Part shown: positions 25,473 through 35,900 of the stretch, one piece after another
How the letters are laid out: every line of letters begins with the position of its first letter
How positions within the stretch are numbered: the stretch's first letter is position 1
Notes under the pieces: model-generated
What the model was told of the DNA's origin: nothing
The model's input: the letters and a program-made list of their open reading frames with translations, nothing else
Database searches by the model: none
Source of the DNA: Athripsodes cinereus
Lineage: Eukaryota; Arthropoda; Insecta; Trichoptera; Leptoceridae
Length of the DNA: 64,000 nt
Direction of reading: 5' to 3'
NCBI GenBank assembly: GCA_947579605.1
Contig: OX388314.1
Coordinates: forward strand, 9,238,001-9,302,000
Translations under genes and position numbers: made by a program

Positions 25473-25551
25473 GTGATGACATCTGTTGAAATTTTTATAA
25501 AACTTTATTCGGCTTTTTCTATTAAATAATAAAGACAACTATTGAAAAAAG
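25473..25551. repeat. Left part of a split local tandem repeat
   Basis: The words 'gacatctgttgaa(a/g)tttttataaa(a/g)cttta' and 'ctattgaaaaa' occur here and again to the right of the 1.75-kb element (27324-27410). The element appears to have inserted into an existing tandem repeat of about 55-60 bp. Confidence 0.5.
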
Positions 25552-27303
25552 GGTTAATATATACTTCAACACCCCAGAATGCTTTGCCTATTCAGCTTGT
25601 GGTGGCGCTAGTAAAGTTTTTGCTTTGTCTATTCAGCGTGTAGTGGCGCTAGTAAAGCTTTGAAAAACCTCAACGGGTTGGCGGTAGTGTATGGCAGATG
25701 AAGCGAGTTAACACGATTGTATGCCGGTTTGAATGGGTAGGTAGAATGGTGTATGTCAACGGACAGGTAGGCACCATATGGAGACGTATTGTAGGTATAA
25801 TTATGTGCTAACAACAATGTTTATTAACATTACATGAAAATTTATTGTTTAATAATTTAGTAATTTAATAAATAATTTAGGCATAATAATTTATTGTTAA
25901 ATAATTTAGTTGTACAATAATTTATTATGCTATTATACCACGATTATGTAGGTACCTATTATTAACTTTGTCATAACTGTTTTTTTGTAACATGAATGAA
26001 AATAGATAAATAATAATAATACACCTACATAACATTGCATTTTTATTCTTGAAATATTACTTGACATTTAATTGACGTTCTATACAAACACTCCCAATAT
26101 TTTAATTATTCTAACAAAATATAATTACTTGATATAACTTATTTTATAAATATTGCAATTTGATTCGTTTTTGTATTTTATTCTTAAACTATTGTTTGTT
26201 TTTGTCGTCTTCACAATGTTCAGGATGTTGTATTTTATACATTTGCCTATTCATTTATTTGTTTATGCTTACATATTTATTTATATTTTCCACTGTCTCA
26301 GAACATATAAATCTAGTGAGGCAGTGTAATTTCTTCACTACATTGGAAATGCTACATACTAGATTAATATTTTTGTTTTATTTGTTGTTTTTTTTTATAA
26401 TCTATCTATCTATAACCTCACCCCGTGTCCCAGGAGGGGTAGGCAGAGAGAACGGAACGCCATATAGATCTATCCTTACAAACTTCTTTCGCTTCCTCCA
26501 CATTCATCCAGTTTCTCATACATGTTCGCCGATTTCTCTTACTCAACACGCGGCCGTCCTTAAGTCATCTTGCATTCGCTCAACATGTCCAAACCATCGT
26601 AACTTATTTACACGCATTCTATCATTTTTTTTATACTTAAACTTTGTTAAATTACGTGTTATGAAGAAAAAAAAATTATTTCATATCATTTCATTTGTTT
26701 TTTTGTATATCTGTTGTGTACCTATCATTTTAAGCTAAATACATTTCTCGAAATCTAGGTTTATGATTTATTTTTATCAACAGAATCAGATAATTGTGTT
26801 ACATTTTGCGCGTGTTGCAATGTTATGTAGGTGTATTATTATTATTTACCTATTTTCATTCATGTTACAAAAAAACAGTTATGAAAAAGTTAATAATAGG
26901 TACCTACATAATCGTGGTATAATAGCATAATAAATTATTGTACAACTAAATTATTAAACAATAAATTATTATGCCTAAATTATTTATTAAATTACTAAAT
27001 TATTAAACAAGAAATTTTCATGTAATGTTAATAAACATTGTTGTTAGCACATAATTATACCTACAATACGTCTCCATATGGTGCCTACCTGTCCGTTGAC
27101 ATACACCATTCTACTTACCCATTCAAACCGGCATACAATCGTGTTAACTCGCTTCATCTGCCATACACTACCGCCACCCCGTTGAGGTTTTTCAAAGCTT
27201 TACTAGCGCCACTACACGCTGAATAGACAAAGCAAAAACTTTACTAGCGCCACCACAAGCTGAATAGGCAAAGCATTCTGGGGTGTTGAAGTATATATTA
27301 ACC
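25552..27303. mobile_element. Non-autonomous TIR element, about 490-bp arms, 8-bp TSD
   Basis: The left end GGTTAATATATACTTCAACA is mirrored exactly at the right end. The arms run about 25552-26042 and 26816-27303 and stay highly similar throughout. The 8-bp word GAAAAAAG flanks both sides (25544-25551 and 27304-27311). Each arm carries two subterminal direct repeats of about 37 bp based on CTATTCAGC(T/G)TGT(G/A)GTGGCGCTAGTAAAG. The 770-bp centre encodes no transposase and contains a LINE relic (26405-26640). An 8-bp duplication is compatible with hAT- or P-like transposition, but the termini do not identify the family. Confidence 0.85.
26405..26640 (-). mobile_element. LINE 3'-region relic nested in a TIR element
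   Basis: Read on the minus strand this is a close relative of the 9925-10530 relic: 'tggcgttccgttctctctgcctacccc' plus the AAGEVCKD-type region, then a GATA-like tail at 26400. It lies between the two long arms of the 25552-27303 element, so it inserted into that element or moved with it. Confidence 0.6.
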
Positions 27304-27311
27304 GAAAAAAG

Positions 27312-27805
27312 CTCGAAGTATTGAGTAATGACATCTGTTGAAGTTTTTATAAAGCTTTATTTGACTCTATCTAATGACATCTATTGAAAAACTTACAAAG
27401 CTCTATACCTGTAAATACTATTGAGATTTTGTACAAGCTCATAAATACAGTAATGTAAACAGCATGACTGGTTCGCGCTACTGCTAAAACCAATAATGCT
27501 ATGAATGAATTTTTATAGATGGCGGTACTTTCTTTTATTAATATAATGGCAAAAAATTGTAACATTTCTACAGAGATAACTATTTTTTTGCACTTGCTAT
27601 ATAATATTTGATATTAGTTGGAAACATTGTTCTAAAAAATATGATGTACATGAGCATAATATCATTAATGTTATTTTTACATGTGATTTCTTCATAAACA
27701 CTGCATATTTATGCAAAAATGTATTTTGTAATTAGTCCTGATGATATTTAATTAGATTAATAGTTGAATATCTATATGTACCTATGTATATATAATGAGT
27801 TACAG
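27312..27805. other. Unassigned AT-rich spacer
   Basis: Apart from the right half of the split tandem repeat (27324-27410) I see no gene, promoter or mobile element here. Confidence 0.5.
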
Positions 27806-28530
27806 TCCATTGGATTGGTCTTCAACGAGTTTGGACTTTCTTCTCCATTCCTCCCTATTCTCAGCCAGTCTCTTCAACTCCACGTATGAGCCACAGCTCA
27901 TGTCCCTCTTCAGTTAGTCCATATAAGTGTCTCTCACTCCGCCTCTGCCATTTGTGCCTTCGATCCTACCCTCTGCAAACGCGAGGAGCAGTACTGGGTG
28001 CCTGATGTTGTGGCCAATCCAGTTAGCTCGTTGTTGGCTGATATTTTTGAGAAGTTGCCTTTTTCGCCAACCCTGGTTAACACTTCATCGTTTTATTTAT
28101 TTATTTATTCTTTTTGCACATCATCATTACATAACAGTGTTAACAAAATAATATAAAATTTTAAAAACTAGGACGATGTGCAGTGGCGTTTTCAACGTGT
28201 TCCGACCAATGAATCTTCAGCATGCGTCTATAGCACCACATTTCAAAGGCCGCTAAAAATCCGCTTTCACTCTTGCTGATGGTCCACGTCTCGCAACCAT
28301 ATAGCAAAATGCTCCATACAAAGGCTTTAGTGAGATTCTTCCTCACGCTTAAGCCAATATTAGAGGATTTCAGATTTTTTGTTAAAGGGAATTCTTGCCT
28401 GGTTTATTCTGCTCACAATTTCTGATTTGGAGCGTCCATCCTGGTTTATTCTGTTACCCAAGTACACAAACTCTTTTACTTGTTTGATGCTCACTCCATT
28501 TATGACAATGTTCACACTTAACTTAACATT
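27806..28530 (-). mobile_element. LINE reverse transcriptase relic
   Basis: Read on the minus strand: VKEFVYLGNRINQDGRSKSE, then NLTKAFVWSILLYGCETWTI, FEMWCYRRMLKIHWSEHVEN, a 94-bp insertion, then EVLTRVGEKGN, HNIRHPVLLLAFAEGRIEG and SYVELKRLAENREEWRRKSK. This is the final third of an insect non-LTR retrotransposon ORF2. It is disrupted by frameshifts, a stop after NKKSEIL and the insertion at 28095-28188. It sits in the intergenic space between scaf and mRpS34. Confidence 0.8.
28095..28188 (-). mobile_element. 94-bp LINE 3'-end insertion with 6-bp TSD
   Basis: The word CGTTTT occurs at 28089-28094 and 28189-28194, and the LINE relic around it becomes continuous when the 94 bp are taken out. 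The insert ends in a (TTTA)n run on the + strand, which is an (AAAT)n tail on the minus strand. It matches the 3' ends at 38122 and 35312. It is therefore a heavily 5'-truncated retroposition event. Confidence 0.8.
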
Positions 28531-28769
28531 TATGAAAAATGCATTTAAATATTTTTTTTATAATCTTATAATGATATTTTTATACTTCTTTTTTTGTTAT
28601 TTCAATTGTTATTATAGATTCTCTGATTACTGTTTGATCTTCGACACCATAAATTATTTTGCATATTGTTTTGTCATTGTTGTGTCTATGTATGTATTTT
28701 GAATTTTTTTAAACATGTAAAAAGCTTATTGCCGTGTATTGTATGTCTGAATAAATAAATAAAATAAGA

Positions 28770-29275
28770 GACTATTGAAAATGTGTTATAATCGGTATTC
28801 AAAATTTCAATTTAGCAATTTTGATGTCGACGCTGGACCACATTCTGGAAGGCAAGTTGAAGCTGTTGAAGAGACAATAACTGATGCAATCCGGCAAATA
28901 CCAACTCGCAAAATCGTCAAGAGATTGATTTTGACTGTTCACGATCATTTTAATAATCGTTTGAAAAGTTTGTTTTCTAAGCTTAACAAAGGATGCCTCA
29001 TGTTTCTATTGAAAGAATTTTGTTCCATTGCGTTACTTTATACGTGTTCGGTATCTCACCAAAATCTTTAACAGCTTCGCTGGGACATGGTGCCACACTC
29101 CTCATGTTCTCCACATCTGACGTCTTCTGATTATTATTTGTTCTGGTTTGTACAATTTTTTTTAGACAATGAAACTTTTACTTCAAATAAGGTCAAAAAT
29201 CAGCTGAACAAAAATTTATGATCATGGAGTTATGCTACTGCCAGAAAGATGGCTAAAGATAGATAAGAATGAATA
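28770..29275 (+). mobile_element. Decayed mariner transposase
   Basis: The plus strand encodes YSKFQFSNFDVDAGPHSGRQ, as in the mariner 'KFRSGNFDLEDEPRSGRP' helix-turn-helix region. After frame disruptions come HDHFNNRLKSLF, then WDMVPHSS, SSDYYLFWFVQFFLDNETF and KVKNQLNKNL. These correspond to the mariner 'LPHPPYSPDLAPSDYHLF' block that holds the last catalytic Asp. Most of the central catalytic domain is missing and frames change, so it is a dead remnant. Confidence 0.75.
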
Positions 29276-29291
29276 ATATATCAACTATCCA

Positions 29292-29355
29292 CTACTACTA
29301 ATATACCATCAGGACATATCTCACAAGTGGAGTAGCCAGCAGAACAAGTGCCAAC
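29292..29355 (-). mobile_element. LINE 3'-terminal fragment
   Basis: 'actactactaatataccatcaggacatatctcacaagtggagtagccagcagaac' is a copy of the recurrent LINE 3' terminus with its trinucleotide tail on the + strand's left side. It lies just beyond the mariner relic. Confidence 0.5.
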
Positions 29356-29484
29356 AACTCCATGCCAACAAAAAATCAAGAAATTCAGGTGGTCAAAATA
29401 TAATTCATTAAAAAAAAAATACAAGCAACCTAAAAGGTAGTATTTTTTGATTCCACAAAGAATTCCACCAATTAAGTATTTTTA

Positions 29485-29665
29485 TTGTTATTTGGAAGAC
29501 ATCGCATTTTAGCAATAAACTCGCCCTCTGATTTGAATTGTATAACTGATATTTTTATGACACTGTTTTAAATTGAATTGTATAACTGATATTTTTATGA
29601 CGGTTTTATTTTGTAATATTGTAACCAATGTACAGTGAAGAATAAAATAAATAAATATATTATAA
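29485..29665 (+). mobile_element. Truncated LINE 3' end with internal duplication
   Basis: It contains 'ttggaagacatcgcattttagcaataaactcgccctctg', two copies of 'gaattgtataactgatattt', then 'accaatgtacagtgaagaat' and an AAATAAATA tail. It is in the same family as 19350-19500. Confidence 0.6.
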
Positions 29666-29904
29666 GTGCACATTATTTTGCTAGAAGTTTTGGTGAATCC
29701 TTAACCTGCTTCCAAACTTTGATGGCGCTGAATACATATTTTAATTTTGAGTTGTTGATTTATGAAACTTTGTGAACAATTTTCTGTTGAAATGGGTTTA
29801 TGTCCAATGATACTAATAATGATTGTAATCTACAAAAACTGTAATTAACAAACACTTACAACCTAATACAAAACAAAATTATTAATTTCTTATGACTGTG
29901 TCCA

Positions 29905-32900
29905 TTACTTGTCAGGGAAATTTACACCTGCAAACAGTGAGGGAGCTTTTGTTTTATTTATTTCAAATCCAACTTTAAAAACTTCTTTGTTCACTTCTGG
30001 GTCTGCCCATGTGTTAAACTTGCTCTCCCTACGGGCTGGCGGAATTTTTAATGTCATATTTTCATCCAACTAAAATCATAACATTCCTTTCATTAATAAT
30101 AACTAATACTTAATAAACCCTCCTTTACACGAGACTTGTCTTTATAAGGAGAATGTTTAGATTTAAGTTTTTTTTTATAAAATAGTCTATGTATTGTTTG
30201 TTATGTTCAATAAAATAAATAAATAATAATAAAATAGATGGGTCAATCCGCGTCAGTTCAACCACACCATGCCACCCAACATCTCAGATTTTGATGAAAC
30301 TTGGCATGATTATTCTATTCATTGATGTTAGTAACCATACCAAATTGTTTTGCTATATCTCTAACGGTTTAGATTTTACAGCCTCTTAAAGTTTTTGGAT
30401 TTTTGCAAATTTTATCATTCGGCGGTAGAAAACTAGTTTTGTTTTCTGATGAAAAATAATTTATATCTTTCTTGGTTACCAACCAATGTTGATGATTTTT
30501 TTTTTAAGTATACATCAATATGTGAGGAATAATTAAAAAAATGAACAAAGCTACCAAGTGTTTATTTGGGGCCAGAAAAAAATCTTAAAATGTCATTTTT
30601 AGGATTTTTAAAACAAAATTTAGAGTTCTACGGTAAATGTAATATCTCGTAAAGGGAAAAGGATAATCGTGATTTTCTTTTTTTGGTTTTGTTCTAAGAT
30701 ATATGCTCTACCACATGAAACAATAAAAATAGTGGGTATTTCTACTCTTCTGTTATTTTTGCCACTTCAAAACAAAAAATGTGTTAATTTATTAACTGTA
30801 CTAAAAATTATAAAAATAATAATTTATCTAATAGAAATAACATTTGATAGGTTTATTTCTATTGAATATAGTTTTAATAAAAAAAATAATGATGAATAAT
30901 AAAACAATCTCTACGTTTAATAATATAGTTTAAAAATTTGTGGGTTTTTTACTCCTTTATTATTAAGGTTTACAATTCTTACCATTGAAACAGGTTTAGG
31001 TCATTGTACTTTGAAACTTTTCTATATTGTTAAATTTTGATTGGACACTTATCATACATTCTTGAGAAAACTGATAGGTTCTTCCAGTCATTGTTTTTGG
31101 GGGTTCCACCATAGCAATAATATGAGGAATGGGCACAGCACATGCATCTTCCTTCTTGGGCCAAAAAAATGATGTTGATGGTCCGTGGGGATGTAGAAAC
31201 TGTATAGTGACATCTTTTTCTTTAGCATTTACCTCACTAACCATGCCAAAGTACCATAAGCTGTCATAAACACAAGCAATAAAGAACCCAGGGTTCAAAT
31301 TTTCCAATTTCACAAGTAAATTTTGCTGCTTGTTAAATAAATTACAAATAATAGCTGCTTTTTCGTCCCTGCTAATTCTTCTAGCCTCAATTGTTCCCAA
31401 ATCATTTAGTGGCTGAAAATTGTGAAATGATCTTGTCCCTGGAAGAGTTTGAACATCTTTGAAGCGACTTTCTAAAGCAGAACGAGTTAATTCAACCGCT
31501 TCTTTAGAAATAAAGTGGAAACTGATTTTTTCAATTCTGGTCTTGCAAAAGTCAACCAGTTCAGTCACTGTTATTATTTGTTTTTCCAGGGGTCGTTGAA
31601 GACTTTCCCTCCGAGCTAAGCGCTTCACAGTACCCCCTATTCCATCACATTCTGTTTTGCCATGGCTGGTTGCAAAAAATGACCACTGAGCTTTAAGTTG
31701 AAAATCTTTCTCATGCAGACAGAGGTTTATGAAGTTGTATTTATTTTTATACTGGGCAGCACACCCATCACTAAAGTAATGAATCTCTTTAATGTGTGGG
31801 TGATTCTCTTTCAAAAAGGCCGTCACAGTTTTTTGTATTTCATACACCATACTTACATCATGTTTGAGGTCATCAGATATGATGCAAAGAGGTAGAACAA
31901 GTTTTTGGTCAGTTGCATTCTTGCAGTGAATGATTACAGGATAAATAGTGCATGAATCTGAAGTCCAATGGTAACCTTGGGCTTCTTCTTGTATTGTGAA
32001 AGCATAATTTTCACTGAAGTCCATTGAGATGACAGCAATGTTAGAAGAAGCTGTTTCCTTTAAATTTTTAAAAGTTGATGCTTGTGATTTGGCAATGTAA
32101 GAATGAGGTATTAATTTGTTTAGTTTTTCAACTAATGTTTCAATAAATTCATCAACAGAGCTTGAACACCGTATCATTTCAGTTCGATCTGTGGAAACCC
32201 ACTGGCTGTACTCAATAACGTCTTCATCATCATAGTTCTGAAACTTTAACTGTAAAAAGTGGACAAGGTTATCTTTTGATGGACATTTGTCACAATGCCT
32301 TAACATACATTCTCTCGTTGCTCCTACACAAACCATGTGCAATATAAGTTCTTTGTAATCCTCCTCTATACCGGCTCCATAAATCAATAAATTGACATTC
32401 TGGTGGATTGTGCATACACATACTAAGTGTGTGCCGCTAGCACCAGCCAAAATGCACCACTTAGGTCTCAAAGTGCAGAATTTTGAAAAACCTATTTTCA
32501 AATGAGGATACTCCCATTTAAAACTTGAGTATAGCTCACGAAGATTACACAAAATCAAACGCTTTCTCTCATAAACTTTTTTTCCTATACTCACTACATC
32601 CTTCATCCCCGGTAAAATTCTACAGTGTTCATCACTTTGATAAAAGTTTTTCACCAATTCAATATTTTCAAGGCTTAGCTTTTTCCCTAGCCCAGGATCT
32701 GGTTCTCCTAAAAACCCCTTGTCTTTGAACACTTGTTGAGCCTTACGAACAGAATAATCAGATGTCTTAAAAGTTTCTTTTTTTTTTTTCTTGACCACAT
32801 CAGAGAAGCTGGTATTGTCAATATTTGGATCTGTTTACTTCTTGATGCACCTATCATTCCATTTTTAATTATGTCCACTAGTTTATCCATGTCTTCACTT

Positions 32901-35900
32901 TTTTGCAATAACACACTTTTTTCCGAGTCATTTTTATCTTCTGGCAAATCAACTTCAAGAACAGTTAGAATTTTTGCTTTTACTTTTTCATTAACTCTCT
33001 GTAGCTTTTCTTTACCATAAGATGATTTGCTATGCTCACGAAGTGCATGTAATTTTATTGGTGAACATCCAATTTCATGAAAGGAAGCATTTAGTTCGTC
33101 AATTGCAGTTTTTTTTTGCAATTGGTGTACTTCATCTAAACTTAATCCTATATCTTCAGTTTCTACATTCTGACTCTCATCAATAACTTCATCAGTTTGT
33201 TTAACTTTAAAAAGCTCTTTCCTGCAAAATGAGCAAAGTTTTTGACCCGGTTTTACCTTGTACCCTTTTGATAAGATGATTCTACTCTGTTCTGAAGTTA
33301 CAACACGAAGTGTTTTTTTAATAGAATTTTTATGTTTTTGAAAAGGATCACAACATACCTTTTGTAAAAATTCATACTTGTTTAAAAACACATTTTGATG
33401 GTGAAGACAAACAGTTTTCAATATGTTAGATTCCGTTCTTAATCTCAAAAGATTCAAATCTTTTTCAGAAAGTTTATCAATACTTTGTATAGATTTTTTC
33501 TTGACATAGTTTAACAGATGACAATCACTTTGAGTAGTTTCCCCCACACTGCACTTTTCCTCCATTGTTCAACAAAAAATACCACCAATAAACTTATTTT
33601 TAAAAAATAATTATTATGTTACTTTATAATTAGTTTGAAAATACATAAAAAAACAACACTATTAATAACATCTATTAACTAAAAATATTGCTACATATAA
33701 GCACCAATCATGCACCTTACACTGGCAATAGCCTAAGACTGACTGACAAATAGAAGCCAGACTTTGCTTGCTAGACAGACTCACTTGTTGAAACATGAGA
33801 GTTTCATGTCTCAACGTGACAGTTTGCTTCCAGCAGCAGAGTGTGCAGTCTGAGGTTCTTGTTACAACTTGAATAGTTCAATTGCATAGCTTTATTAAAC
33901 ATAGAGATTGTTTTATTATTCATGATTATTTTTCTTATTAAAACTATATTCAATAGAAATAAACCAATCAAATGTTATTTCTATTAGATAAATTATTATT
34001 TTTATAATTTTTAGTACAATTAATAAATTAACACATTTTTTGTTTTGAAGTGGCAAAAATAACAGAAGAGTAGAAATACCCACTATTTTTATTGTTTCAT
34101 GTGGTAGAGCATATATCTTAGAACAAAACCAAAAAAAGAAAATCACGATTATCCTTTTCCCTTTACGAGATATTACATTTACCGTAGAACTCTAAATTTT
34201 GTTTTAAAAATCCTAAAAATGACATTTTAAGATTTTTTTCTGGCCCCAAATAAACACTTGGTAGCTTTGTTCATTTTTTTAATTATTCCTCAAATATTGA
34301 TGTATACTTAAAAAAAAAATCATCAACATTGGTTGGTAACCAAGAAAGATATAAATTATTTTTCATCGGAAAACAAAACTAGTTTTCTACCGCAAATGAT
34401 AAAATTTGCAAAAATCCAAAAACTTTAAGAGGCTATAAAATCTAAACCGTTAGAGATAGAGCAAAACAAATTGATATGGTTACTAACATCAATGAATAGA
34501 ATAATCATGCCAAGTTTCATCAAAATCTGAGATGTTGGGTGGCAAAATCATTTTTTTGTGGTTGAATTGGTATGGATTTACCCAGATATAGTAAGCTTTT
34601 CAGCAAGTTTTCTATTACCATGTAAAAGGCTGTTACTTGTAAAACAGCACTCTGCCTTTATATAAATCAATAATTGTGTCTTCAGGCTTCCCCTGAAAAT
34701 GTTGTTCTCAACAACCTGGCCAAGACCCAAATAAAAATCTTGGCTAAAAACATTTCACAAAAATAATGGTGTAAGCATACCTTCATTCCTTTCTTAGCAT
34801 ATTCCCTAGCCAAATATTTCCTCATCAGGGGTGGCATTTCAATCTGACTGGGAAGAATTTTATCAGGATGGACTTGTGTTATTTTACAATACTCTGCTTC
34901 TTCATCTTTACTCAACAGCCTGTAATCTGATTTGTATGAAACGGTGAATAAATTCTCTGGTTCCGGGTATGTTTTTCCTCTGAATGTTTTCTCTACAATT
35001 ACTTCTACTTTTCTATAATCAAATTCACCCTGTAATATAAACAATACTTAATTATTGATATACATGGAGTTCCCGAAGAATAATACATCTACTGCTTACT
35101 CCTATCTGTAATCTTTTGGTATCCTATAAAAGATAAGAACTTGTACATCACATATTTTTTATCCACCAGAATATACCTTAGCCCAAATCTATTATGGTCC
35201 CGTCATAAAGAGTATTTTTTGAAATAATAATAAATAATAGAATAAACGTCTTCAATTCTGCAATAATGTATGCCACACATCTTGAATACCTTAATTTTTA
35301 TATTTATTTATTTTATACTTCTTGCACATTACCATTTACATAACAAAATCAACAAAGCAATTTACAATAAAAAAATGAGATGATATGCAGTGGTGAGATT
35401 ATCACTATATTAGTGATTTCTTCCATCTAACCATAGTTTAGTATAGAGAAGATGTCCTTTATTTTCATTACACGCTTTAAGTGTTCTAGCTTTTTACGAA
35501 TAATAACAATCTCCACATTTCACCTCCATTCTACTCCCTATAACAAAATCCAAGAACTCCTTGCCCGACATCAACATGACCCCACCTACCCCTACATATT
35601 CACTGTAAAGCTTGACAATCTTTAATGTTTGTTTTTGTTTGATTCAGTATAAGTCAGCACCTGATGATGTAAACTCGAAGCCCGCAAATCTGGTCTTGCG
35701 TTGATTATACTCCATAGTTACACCAACAATAATGATAAAATATTATTCATTGAATTATACTACTACTACTATACCATCACGGCATATCCCACAAGTGGGG
35801 TAGCCAGCAGACCAACTGCATAATTTGAATTATGTAATTTTAATATAATTTTTTTTAGAGTTTATGTTTAAAATTTCATCATGATGACAATATCAAAGGG

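Larger units (their letters stand above)
30240..34583 (-). mobile_element. 4.34-kb DNA transposon with long TIRs and 4-bp TSD
   Basis: The element begins GGGTCAATCC and its right end, reverse complemented, begins GGGTAAATCC. The inverted repeats run about 30240-30923 and 33892-34583 and stay closely similar apart from a few indels near the tips. The tetranucleotide AGAT flanks both ends (30236-30239 and 34584-34587). Two overlapping minus-strand frames encode an N-terminal Cys/His-rich part and a DDD/E-type transposase part. It lies inside mRpS34 intron 2. The 4-bp duplication would suit the Sola superfamily, but I cannot confirm that from sequence alone. Confidence 0.88.

Noticed and set aside
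26160..26738. 192-codon open frame in the loop of the foldback element
   Set aside because: It runs antisense through a LINE relic and T-rich DNA and looks like a chance frame.
30669..30899. 76-codon frame mirrored at 33916-34146
   Set aside because: The two frames are the same sequence in the opposite terminal inverted repeats, low in complexity and AT-rich. They exist because the repeats are similar.
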